DNA from: Dunaliella salina
Lineage: Eukaryota; Chlorophyta; Chlorophyceae; Chlamydomonadales; Dunaliellaceae
DNA: 11,302 bases
Assembly (NCBI GenBank): GCA_002284615.2
Contig: MU069817.1
Location: 185,706 to 197,007 of the forward strand
Direction of reading: 5' to 3'
In this document: piece after piece, positions 1 through 7,374 of the stretch
Layout of the letters: each line of letters begins with the position of its first letter
Position numbering within the stretch: the first letter of the stretch is position 1
The notes under the pieces: generated by a model
What the model was told of the DNA's origin: nothing
Seen by the model: only the letters and a program-made list of their open reading frames with translations
Databases searched by the model: none
Made by a program: the position numbers and the translations under genes

Positions 1-1432
1 AATGTGGATCTGGAGGGTTACTTGAAGCACCTGGCTCTAGAACCTGGCTGTGGGAAGTATTCTTGTCCTCAATAACGCGGCGTGTGGAGACAAGTTTGTG
101 GGCATATTGAACAGAATGGGCATGAAGTTGTTGAGCAAGCTTTGTGGCACGCTAATCATCGGATCCCAGTTGTTTTAATTGCTTCGGGGTATGCTCAGTG
201 TAAATAGTTCCACCTACACCTAGGAGAATAGGGTGAATTGTAACTGCTTTAATGGTAACAATTTTACAAAGGTCCGCGCGCTGCTGCTTTGCTGCGTTCA
301 ATTGATGCTCTGGCCTTGTGTCTTCACAGAACTTGATTTCTATTAGGTGCACATGGCGTTCATTTGCATAAAGTTCATGGGGTTGCCTCATGCGGCTAGT
401 CCTGGTGGTCCTCCATGAGGAGCTGCGCAAAGCGTGATAGGAATGTGTAGGAGAAGCACCGGTTGAAGTATGTTGGGCATTAAAAGGGGTGATCAAAACA
501 GCATTTAATCTACTGGAGTTGAGTCTTTTCCTCTCCCGAAGGTTACGAGGGAAGAAATAAGCAGGTAGACTTCAGTTTGAGGCATATGTAGGGAGTCGGA
601 GGTTGTGTTGAGCAAGCTTAAAATTGCTCCCTATGTCTGTGTGTATGCCTGCCCCTACAGGGCATTTGCTGAGAGCTTTTGTAATCATTATGTATGCAAT
701 CTTATGGCGTTCAATATTTCATGTTGGGGATGATATAGTTTTGGCAGCCTGAGATCATGTGTAGTGTGCTGTCCAAATGATGGCAGCCTGGGAGGGGCCA
801 AGATGGATCAGTTGACCTTAAGAAATTTACTGCATGTTTTTGGTTGTAGAGGGTGCCTGTGCGGTACTGCAGAATGATGCGCTTCATGGGTACAGAGATG
901 TTGGGCATATTTCTGAAGGTATTGCTGATTTTTTATCTCCTTGTGGCAAAAAGTTTTTATAATAAGAGAAGTAGCCTCTTTTGGCATTGGCATATCCAAG
1001 CTTGTGTATAGAATGCATGTGGGATTTGAGGGCACCTTCAAGTTGAAGATTGGGAAAATAGGTGAGCTTGTGAGAGGGTGGTGGACTCGCAGATGTGCCC
1101 GCAGCATGCACTCTTTCTTCTTTGGCTAACCAGAAAATATTTGTAAATGGATTTCCATCAGGACGTGCACCAGGGATCTTGGTGTCTGCCACGCAGTTCT
1201 GGGCTTGCTTTGCCTGCTGTTTTGCATTTGCATCTGCACATTCATTTCCAGCAATGCCAGCATGGGACTTTTTTTTTTAATTGGTATGGATGTCTCTAAT
1301 GAGAGTTGAAATCATTTTAAGGCCGTTTCCTTGGATATGCCTCAGGTGTTTCACAGGGTAAAATAGTTAATTACATATTTTTTCTTGAGAGGTGAGGCTG
1401 TCTGTTGCAATGTCTGCATGTTTGGTAATGAT

Positions 1433-1440
1433 AGCAGCAG
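1433..1440. repeat. Probable target-site duplication, left copy (agcagcag)
   Basis: The eight bases agcagcag abut the left end of the 208-bp insertion and recur at its right end (1649-1656). The uninterrupted element B has a single tract here (rc of gcagcaattgcggctgct), as expected if the insertion duplicated its target. The motif is a simple CAG repeat, so slippage could produce the same appearance. Confidence 0.6.
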
Positions 1441-1648
1441 TCAAGAGGCATGGCGAGCAGCAACCCTCCAGATCCCCATTGGTTCTGTTTCTGGCTCTCT
1501 CATAGGCTAGCTGTGTCTAGTGTAGGTTTTCAGGGCCTTCTTGTGAGGCCACTGCTTCCTTACTAGCTTGCTAGCTTGTTATTTAGTGGACTTTCCCTTA
1601 ATGCACGCGGCCTCTGGCTTGCGTAGACTTTTCTTTTCTTTTCTCTTT
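1441..1648 (+). mobile_element. Element C: extremely 5'-truncated 3' end of the same family, inserted in the RNase H of element A
   Basis: Element B lacks this 208-bp block at the matching place in RNase H. Near its left end the plus strand reads ASSNPPDPH followed by TGG, where element B has ASSNPPDPH followed by TAG. It therefore starts with the last codons of the family ORF, the stop being mutated to Trp. The remaining 165 bp or so is a 3' UTR ending in gcgtagacttttctttt and more pyrimidines, like the end of element B (acgtagtttttcctttt). An 8-bp direct repeat flanks it. This is the classic form of a target-primed insertion aborted soon after initiation, and it shows that A was still a target for the family after it inserted. 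Confidence 0.72.
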
Positions 1649-1656
1649 AGCAGCAG
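1649..1656. repeat. Probable target-site duplication, right copy (agcagcag)
   Basis: This is the second copy of the 8-bp repeat, directly after the pyrimidine-rich tail of element C. Reading resumes here into the RNase H helix of element A (minus strand, AIAAA). Confidence 0.6.
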
Positions 1657-2226
1657 CAATTGCTTCCAACTCAGTTTGAGTGGTGACTTTAGAAATCCCA
1701 GCACCTACGAAGCTCTTGCGGTCAGTGGACGGGCAGGAGACGCCTGCTCCAATTCCTTGTTGACCATTAAAGACAAGGCAGCTACCATCTATATATGCCC
1801 ATGTTCTCCAATCAGCAACTTTGAGAGTCAGAATAGCACTGGATTGGCTGGGCACCGAGTTTGTATCTTGAATGCCCATAAGTGCAGTTCTAGGGTGCTT
1901 GGAGACGTGTTTTTTTTGTCAAATGGGAGGTGTTCCAGCTTATTGGAACCTGTCATGTGAGCATGCATGGACAGGGTGGCTGCTAACATTCGTCAGCTTC
2001 GACTCTGTGGCTTGTTTCAGATCCCCTTTCAAGCCCTGTAGCCAGTCTTTGTTATGGTTATTAAGATGGATTCGAGCTGCAGTGTTCCAAACAGCAAAGA
2101 TACAAAGGTCCCAGGTATGCTTAGGTATCTCTTGGTTAGGGCAGGATTGAGGGGCGTTGTAACTAAGTTTTTTGCGAGGAATGGTTCCAAGTTTGTAACA
2201 GGTGGGGTTAGGCAGTGACAAGTTTG

Positions 2227-3123
2227 GAGTAGGGGTTGTCATGCTCTTTTTCCAAGCTGGAAGGAACATGAATGTCGCAGTGGCTTCTGTGTTGAGAATG
2301 GCAGAGTAAATGGCATGTTGCAAAGCAGAGGGTCATGGTCCCTCGTCATAAATGGGATGGCAGACTGAGAATCCTAAGAATTTTGATGAGCAGGCATCAT
2401 GCATGGCACCAAAGAGAGTGTCTCGGGAGTCTGCACTTCAATAACTTTGGTATTGTGGGTTGTGGTCTAGTAGGGAGGCCAGTTTTTTTTGGGTTACTAA
2501 AGCCCATTTTTGAAAGGCAGTAGGAATGTGAGTTGGAAGGGCTCTTGAAAAAGAGTCTTTGATCTTTTTGATAGAGCACTTTCTTTCAAGCATGGATTTG
2601 CGGGAATGGAGCCCTCGCAGGTCAGCAGCAAAGTTGCCTGGAGCTGGTGATATTTTCTCGTGTATGCCAGCAAGCTTGGCCCCATAAAGAGCCCTGTAGA
2701 GGATTTGGAAGCGGTATGTGGATGTCATACCACACATCTACCTTGCGCATTGTATATGCAAGCTATGTGCCCCGTGTATATTTCTGGGAGAATGAGGGGG
2801 GATGGAGTAGGAGGGGAATGGCTGCGGGATCCTGTGTCTGATGGTGCTGAATGAGGGGGTTGCTGGTCCGTGTACTTCACGAGGTCAACCTTGCGCAGCC
2901 AATATTTGCATGAGCCTGTAGGTTTTATGTCTACTTGTGGATTATAATTAGTGGGGATTGTATCAAATGTGATTTTGTTGTGCAATTCTGTGTCCAATTT
3001 CTGCTGGCATATATCGGTTTCAGTTGGTTTTCCAAAGCCCTGTCTTTCCAGGTTTGAGAGGGTAGAATCTGCTGTGGGTGTTGAGAGGTTCAGCTTTCTC
3101 TGTTCTGCTTCAAACTTGAGCAA
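2227..3123 (-). pseudogene. Region between PHD finger and RNase H of element A; possible OTU-like protease remnant
   Basis: Minus-strand coding traces run through this stretch in at least two frames. The upstream part (3123-2725) is hydrophilic, with TGSCKYWLRKVDL followed by a Pro/Ser-rich run. The next part (about 2737-2330) reads ILYRALYGAKLAGI, then a Lys-rich helix, NPQYQSY, a TGA stop, DTLFGAMHDAC and GFSVCHPIYDEG. The last two blocks have a counterpart in the plus-strand fragment at 9440-10050 (VFGAHTNAL, GFSFCHPQHGDG), so they are family-conserved. LYRAL followed at distance by a hydrophobic FGA block faintly resembles the OTU cysteine protease pattern (D-G-x-C-L-[FY]-R-A-L), but the place of the catalytic Cys holds Ile. 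I recall that Dualen elements were reported to carry a cysteine protease; here that reading is weak. A second TGA follows YDEGP. Retrotransposon-coding origin is much surer than OTU identity. Confidence 0.5.
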
Positions 3124-3510
3124 ACACTCTTAAATTTAAGCCATGCCTCCTTTAAATCCTCTGATTTCCAGGAGGGCTTCCAAGTGACCCTCCTGAATTC
3201 TTGTTTTGTCTGCCGCTCTCTTTCAATTTTTGGGGCACCATTTAGGTTTGCACAGGCGGGACATGCCCATGTGTCGGCTGTTGCAATTTCTTGTCTTTGC
3301 TCATCCGAGTAACATCCAAGCTCCTTCATGCATCCCCAATGGTACGTCCGGTGGCACACATCACAAACATACATATCAGGAAATGAACCTTCCAAGGTTC
3401 CGGTTTCATAACTTTGGTAGTAATTGCACACTTGGCAGCAGGCACACTCAACATCAGTGCGAGCAGCAAGTGGGACATTTGTAGGTACGAGGTTAGCTTC
3501 TTTAACTAGT
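3090..3510 (-). pseudogene. PHD-type zinc finger region of element A
   Basis: On the minus strand the frame reads LVKEANLVPTNVPLAA, then ECACCQVCNYYQSYE, YVCDVCHRTYHWGC and, after about 20 residues, TWACPACAN. This gives Cys-x2-Cys, Cys-x2-Cys, His after four residues, Cys after two more, then Cys-x2-Cys, with Trp two residues before the last Cys pair. That is the C4HC3 PHD signature, including the conserved Trp. The zinc ligands lie between 3446 and 3252, and all eight are present. A basic, Trp-rich segment follows (RRVTWKPSWKSEDLKEAW), then a frameshift near 3120. PHD fingers usually bind histone H3 tails or other chromatin partners and are known in a few LINEs such as CR1-like elements. 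Here one sits in the middle of a Dualen-like polyprotein. A RING or ZZ finger fits the spacing and Trp less well. Confidence 0.75.
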
Positions 3511-4130
3511 GGCAGGGCCCATTTTTAATGATCATAGGTGCGTAATGGGTATGATATTGCACTTGGAGGTGGGCGGGGGAGCTTGGTCGTTCTTTCTTGT
3601 TCTCCGCATGAATCCTCCAATCATCTATGTAAGTAATTCTAGATCATGATACACTTTATCATCTTTGGAAGATAGAACTGATAGCATGGCTAGCAGTAGT
3701 CTCTTAAGCAAGTTTCTCAGCTGTGTTTTTCCTGTAGTTCCAGACTTTTGGGCCTTGGGAAAGAAAGCTTAGAAAGTGGATGGCCGGGGAAATGACCTCT
3801 CTGTCTGTGTGGAGCAGTTGTTGCCTTTTCTTTCTGGGTCTGTTTGTTCTTGTGTATCTAGGCTGTGCAGAGTAAGAATTTGTGTCTGAGGGTTGAGACA
3901 ATTATCTGTTTGATGTTGGTTAGTGCTTGGGGGGCTGGGCTGTGTAGGGATATGGTGAGCAGTGCTCAGACAAGCATGTGAACTGCTATCATTTGGGCTA
4001 GCCTGGCTGAATTGGGACATGGAAGAAGAGGTATTTCTCAATGCTGAGCCTGTGCGTTTGCTGGGTGGCCCTTCTGCAGTAGTATCTTGTACGGCAGGAG
4101 CCAGGGTATCCAGGCTTGCAGTGAGCCTGT
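3511..4130 (-). pseudogene. Low-complexity linker of element A, between the element B junction and the PHD finger
   Basis: The minus strand is open from the junction to about 3769 and reads KFDRLTASLDTLAPAVQ (possibly a short helix), then a long Ser/Thr/Pro/Gln-rich stretch (PPSKRTGS, PTQPSPPSTNQHQTDN) and a basic patch near PERKGNN. Another frame continues from 3901 with RTNRPRKKRQQL. Between about 3705 and 3500 a broken frame reads TYIDDWRIHAENKKERPSS, then a stop or frameshift before KEANLVPTNVP. No catalytic motif is visible. Its place between the RT half and the PHD finger fits an unstructured interdomain linker. The Arg/Lys patch could be a nuclear localisation or nucleic-acid-binding segment, which is inference only. 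Confidence 0.55.
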
Positions 4131-6166
4131 CAAACTTGTCACTGCCTACCCCCACCTCTGTTACGACTTCGGCACCACACCTTGCAAAAAACTACAGTGC
4201 CCCTCAATCCTGCCCTAACCAAGAGATACCTCTTCCTCAGCATACCTGGGACCTTCGTATCTTTACTGTTTGGAACACTGCAGCTCGAGTTCATCTCAAC
4301 AACCATAACAAAGACTGGCTACAAGGACTGAAAGGAGATTTGAAAGAAGCCACACAGTGGAAGCTGACGAATGTCAGCAATCACCCTGTCCTAAATTCCA
4401 TACATGCTCACATGCCAGGTTTCAATAAACTGGATCGCCTCTCATTGAAAAAACAATACGCCTCCGAACACCCTAAAAATCCACACATGATCGTCCAAGA
4501 AACAGACTCGGTGCCCAGTCAATCCAGTGCTATTCTAACTCTCAAAGTTGATGGTTGGAGAACATGGGCATACACAGATGGCAGCTGCCTTGTCCATAAA
4601 GGTAAGCAAGAAACTGGAGCAGGAGTCTACTGCCCGTCCACTGACAGCAAGAACTTTGTAGAACCTAACGGTGCTGGGATTACTAAAACCATCACTAGAG
4701 CAGGATTGGCAGCAATTGCGGCTGCTATCATGACCAAACATGCAGACATTGCATCAGACAGCCTCACCTCTCTTCAACAAATACGTAAACAACTTCTTTA
4801 CCCTGAGAAACACCTGAGGCATTTCCAAGGAGACGTCCTCAAAATGATTTCAACTCTCATTAGAGACTTCCATACCAACATTCGAATTCTCAAGGTGAAG
4901 TCCCATGCTGGCATCGCTGGAAATGAATGTGCAGATGCTATTGCAAAACATCGGGCAAAGCAAGTCCAAAACTGCGTAGCAGACACCCAGATCCCAGGTG
5001 CAGGTCCTGGTGGAAATCCATTTACAAGCATTTTCTGGTTAGCCAAGGAAGAAAGAGTGCATGCTGCAGGCACACCTGCGGGTCCACCACCCGCCCAAAA
5101 GCTCACCTACTTCCCCAATCTCCAAGATGCCCTCAAATCCCACATGCATTCCAAACACAAGCTTGGATATGCCAATGCCAAAACAGGCTACTACTCTTAC
5201 TATCAAAACTTGTTACCGCGAGTAGATAAAAAAATCAGCAATGCCTTCAGAAATATGCCCAACATTTCTGTACCCATGAAGCGTACCATCCTGCAGTACC
5301 GCACAGGCACCCTCTACAACCAAAAACATGCAGTACGCTTCAAAAAGTCAACAGATCCATCTTGTCCCCTCCCAGGATGCCATCATTTGGATAGCGCACT
5401 ACACATGCTCTCAGGCTGCCAAAACCATATCATTTCCAACATGAAAATTGAACGCCATAACATTGCAGGCAGAACGATTACAAAAGCCCTCAGCAAATGC
5501 CCTGTAGGGACAGGCCTGGTCTACACAGACATAGGAAGCGATATTAAGCTTGCCCAACACAACCTCCAACTCCCTACACATGCCTCAAACAGAACTTTAC
5601 CTGCTTACCTCTTCCCTCGTAACCTTCCAGAGAGGAAAAGACTCAACTCCAGTCGACCAGATGCTGTTTTGATCACCCCTTTTAATGCCAAACATACTTC
5701 TAACGGTGTTTCTCCTACCCATTCCCATCACGCTTTGCGCAGCTCCTCACTGAGGACCACCAGAACTAGCCGCATGAGGCAACCCCATGAACTCCATGCA
5801 AATGAACGCCATGTGCACCTAATAGAAATCAAGTTCTGTGAAGACACAAGGCCAGAGCATCAGTTGAACGCAGCAAAGCAGCAACATGCAGACCTTTGTA
5901 AATTTATTAACGCTAAAGCTGTTACAATTCACCCTATTCTCCTGGGTGTAGGTGGAACTATTTATACTGAGCATACCCTCAAGCAATTCAAACAACTAGG
6001 ATTGGATCATCAGCATGTCACGAAGCTTGCTCAACAACTTCATGCCCATTCTATTCAATATGCCCACAAATTAGTCACCACACGCCGAGCTATTGAAAAC
6101 AAGAATACTTCCCACAGCCAGGTTCTAGAGCCAGAAGCTTCTAGTAACCCTCCAGATCCACATTAG
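3962..6166 (+). CDS. Intact 734-codon ORF of element B: RNase H - CCHC - PD-(D/E)XK endonuclease (5'-truncated polyprotein)
   Basis: Residues 1-56 are not family protein: they are the antisense of element A and join by chance in frame. Family sequence starts near residue 57 (4131). Residues 60-190 are a conserved pre-RNase H segment. RNase H spans about 200-330: YTDGSCL (Asp206), SDSLTSL (Asp266), KSHAGIAGN (His315) and ADAIAKH (Asp325). The usual helix Glu is Gly248 (RAGLAAIAAA). A knuckle follows, Cys468-x4-Cys473-x7-His481-x4-Cys486, then RPDAVL (Pro566-Asp567) and IEIKF (Glu622-x-Lys624). Together these give the CCHC plus restriction-like nuclease that ends R2-type and Dualen-type LINE proteins and nicks the target DNA. 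RNase H would remove RNA from the cDNA hybrid. RT is missing through 5' truncation, so this cannot transpose alone. The lack of any stop or frameshift over 678 family codons points to a young insertion. No promoter for the ATG at 3962 is apparent, and that start is probably not used. Confidence 0.85.
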   Translation: MLRQACELLSFGLAWLNWDMEEEVFLNAEPVRLLGGPSAVVSCTAGARVSRLAVSLSNLSLPTPTSVTTSAPHLAKNYSAPQSCPNQEIPLPQHTWDLRIFTVWNTAARVHLNNHNKDWLQGLKGDLKEATQWKLTNVSNHPVLNSIHAHMPGFNKLDRLSLKKQYASEHPKNPHMIVQETDSVPSQSSAILTLKVDGWRTWAYTDGSCLVHKGKQETGAGVYCPSTDSKNFVEPNGAGITKTITRAGLAAIAAAIMTKHADIASDSLTSLQQIRKQLLYPEKHLRHFQGDVLKMISTLIRDFHTNIRILKVKSHAGIAGNECADAIAKHRAKQVQNCVADTQIPGAGPGGNPFTSIFWLAKEERVHAAGTPAGPPPAQKLTYFPNLQDALKSHMHSKHKLGYANAKTGYYSYYQNLLPRVDKKISNAFRNMPNISVPMKRTILQYRTGTLYNQKHAVRFKKSTDPSCPLPGCHHLDSALHMLSGCQNHIISNMKIERHNIAGRTITKALSKCPVGTGLVYTDIGSDIKLAQHNLQLPTHASNRTLPAYLFPRNLPERKRLNSSRPDAVLITPFNAKHTSNGVSPTHSHHALRSSSLRTTRTSRMRQPHELHANERHVHLIEIKFCEDTRPEHQLNAAKQQHADLCKFINAKAVTIHPILLGVGGTIYTEHTLKQFKQLGLDHQHVTKLAQQLHAHSIQYAHKLVTTRRAIENKNTSHSQVLEPEASSNPPDPH
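4131..6164. repeat. Right arm of the large imperfect inverted repeat
   Basis: This is the reverse-complement partner of 1-2226. The spacer between the arms is 1904 bp (2227-4130). The arm lacks the 208-bp insertion found on the left and has no ten-base T/A run in RNase H. Confidence 0.88.
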
Positions 6167-6296
6167 AATTCTTTTTTTCATACTTTGTGGTGGAGGGGGC
6201 ACACGGCTCTTTTTGAGCTAATGTGTCTCCTCCTCCTTAATTGATGTAGGGAGAGTTTCTCTGCCTACGTAGTTTTTCCTTTTCTTTCCTTTCCAG
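6167..6296 (+). other. 3' UTR and pyrimidine-rich tail of element B
   Basis: This non-coding stretch follows the TAG stop. It opens with a T run (6171 onward), passes a G-rich segment (gtggtggagggggcac), and ends in ctacgtagtttttcctttt and more C/T. The corresponding end of element C is gcgtagacttttctttt, so the G-TAG plus pyrimidine tract looks like the family 3' terminus. There is no poly(A). In LINEs the 3' UTR is what the reverse transcriptase recognises to start target-primed synthesis; that role here is inference. Confidence 0.6.
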
Positions 6297-7372
6297 GACA
6301 ATTAATGGGTGTAGGATGGTTGAGTGCACGTCTGAGGCGGCGTCCAGTGTGTTCATGGGTGTAGAAAGATGTGGAACGAGGCTGTGGCGGTGGCATTGCT
6401 TGAGTGGGGGGGATGAAGCTTGGTTGGGGGTTTGCTCGTTGGAAATTTGGGTGTGGGGAGGTTGTTTCCCACCCATGCTGATGTTGGTAAGGCCGCTCAC
6501 ATGGGTATTGATACAACGGTAAACAAGGAGGGTATTTGCTTCAGTATTTTTGTCGGCCATGACCTTTTGATTGAGGATGTGTTCTGTTCTTCTTGTGGAG
6601 CAAGGTTGGGTGTCAAAGAAGAGCTGCCAGTCTGTTAAGTGCAATTTTGCATTTATTGTTCACCTTGGGGTGTCTAGCCTGAAGTTGTGAAACTGAGATG
6701 ACGTGGGTTTTGTGACAAGATGAAAGCTCATGTAGCCCGCTGATTCCCATATCCAGCAGAGGTTGCATAATGCAGGTGATGAGAGTGGGGAGGTTGTGGG
6801 AGGTAATTTGTGCAAGGTGAGGGCTTCACAAGTGTGCTCTAGTTCCTCCTTGAACACACTAGTGTCATTTTTCATGAGATGGAGCTTGCTGAAATGCACG
6901 CTAGTCAGCTGGCAGGCGCGCGTGTTATAGTTGAGCTGGCGTTTTATGTGCAGATTGGTTTTTTCTCGTTTGGTGAGGAAGGTTTCAGATAAAGTATTAA
7001 GGTTTTCTATCTGCTTAGTTAGGAGGTTGAGGCTAATTGTGCGGTGTCTTACTGAGGGGTCCTCAAGGCTGGAAGAGAGAGGAAAAGCCTGGCGTCTATG
7101 GTACTCTACACAGATTGAAGTGCGTCCTAGTCCAAGATTATCAGAATCTTCACAGACCATTGCTGCAGCTGTGCTTTTCCAGAGTTTGTGTTTGTGTTTG
7201 ACCATTCTGTCTATCATGGTGTCCCAGATAATAAGGTCAGTAGGGGTGCAGGGAGTTACTGCAAAAGAGTATGCAAGGTTAGGGATTATGGCTGTGCGGA
7301 CTATGTTTAGCACTTGGCGCGGGGATGCATAGGATGCGTTGAGGTTATATAGCTTACTTTTTTAACCTCAAA
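6297..7372 (-). pseudogene. Post-RT (thumb/connection) region of element A
   Basis: The minus strand from 7313 reads LNIVRTAIIPNLAYSFAV, a typical LINE segment after the RT thumb, then WDTMIDRMVKHKHKLWKS, HRRQAFPLSSSLED and CNLCWIWESAGYMSF. The frame continues past a single TGA (about 6658-6660) into HLTDWQLFFDTQPCS, a segment with RCINTHVSGLTNISMGG, and a Pro/Ser/Thr-rich stretch ending at PLIVL, where the element B tail begins. Two further stops, TGA and TAA, lie near 7360-7372. The region links RT to the linker and PHD finger at 4130-3252 if element B is removed. CNLCWIWESAGYMSFH holds two Cys and one His, but I see no complete zinc-finger pattern. No catalytic activity is expected; family role by position only. 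Confidence 0.7.
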
Positions 7373-7374
7373 AA

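Larger units (their letters stand above)
1..2226 (-). pseudogene. RNase H - CCHC - restriction-like endonuclease part of element A (decayed)
   Basis: This minus-strand stretch is homologous along its length to the intact ORF of element B. Visible pieces are the pre-RNase H segment (NAPQSCPNQEIP, WNTAARIHLNNHNKDW), the first RNase H strand with YIDGSCL (Asp codon 1787-1789), the TELEAIAAA helix (Glu codon 1670-1672), the knuckle PLPGCHH, and the nuclease core IEIKF (Glu 338-340, Lys 332-334). Lesions are many: a 208-bp insertion in RNase H (1441-1648), a deletion with a ten-T run (1269-1278) replacing the KVK before SHAG, the first knuckle Cys changed to Trp (798-800), the nuclease Pro-Asp changed to Leu-Asn (503-508), and stops at 572-574 (TGA) and 152-154 (TAG). 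After the last stop the frame still reads to NPPDPH, the same C terminus as element B. It cannot make a working protein. Similarity to element B looks like roughly four bases in five by eye, not computed. Confidence 0.85.
1..2226. repeat. Left arm of a large imperfect inverted repeat
   Basis: The reverse complement of this interval aligns with 4131-6164, apart from the 208-bp insertion at 1441-1648 and small indels. At the outer end, bases 1-13 are the exact reverse complement of 6152-6164. At the inner end, 2209-2226 is the exact reverse complement of 4131-4148 (18 bp). The arms are two copies of one retrotransposon in opposite orientation, not terminal repeats of a DNA transposon. Confidence 0.88.
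4131..6296 (+). mobile_element. Element B: 5'-truncated plus-strand retrotransposon copy nested in element A
   Basis: Homology with the left arm starts abruptly at 4131 (caaacttgtcactgccta). The plus strand is then open to TAG at 6164-6166. The 3' part, 6167-6296, ends in acgtagtttttcctttt followed by more pyrimidines, matching the tail of element C. On both sides the minus strand reads as element A (PLIVL before the tail on the right, RLTASLDTL on the left), so B interrupts A. I see no convincing target-site duplication, so the insertion may have come with a small target deletion. Its better-preserved frame makes it younger than A. Confidence 0.75.

Noticed and set aside
1557..1640. Short direct repeat tagcttg and pyrimidine runs as a splice site or promoter
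   Set aside because: The tract lies in the 3' end of element C and matches the pyrimidine tail of element B. No exon or promoter context is visible.
1095..2150. Open frames on the plus strand opposite the left arm (for example 1568-1960 and 1872-2150)
   Set aside because: They are antisense shadows of the RNase H region of element A. The minus strand aligns to element B protein; the plus frames have no recognisable motif. The 1568-1960 frame also crosses the end of the element C insertion.
4535..5106. Minus-strand open frames opposite element B
   Set aside because: They are antisense of RNase H and the following linker in the intact plus-strand frame.
1..6164. The inverted repeat as terminal inverted repeats of a DNA transposon or foldback element
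   Set aside because: The arms encode homologous LINE protein segments, the spacer is more of the same LINE family, and the outer ends are the 3' ends of two LINE copies. No transposase is visible.
6316..7332. Plus-strand open frames opposite the post-RT region
   Set aside because: The minus strand reads as LINE post-RT sequence (LNIVRTAIIPNLAYSFAV), and the plus frames show no domain or motif.
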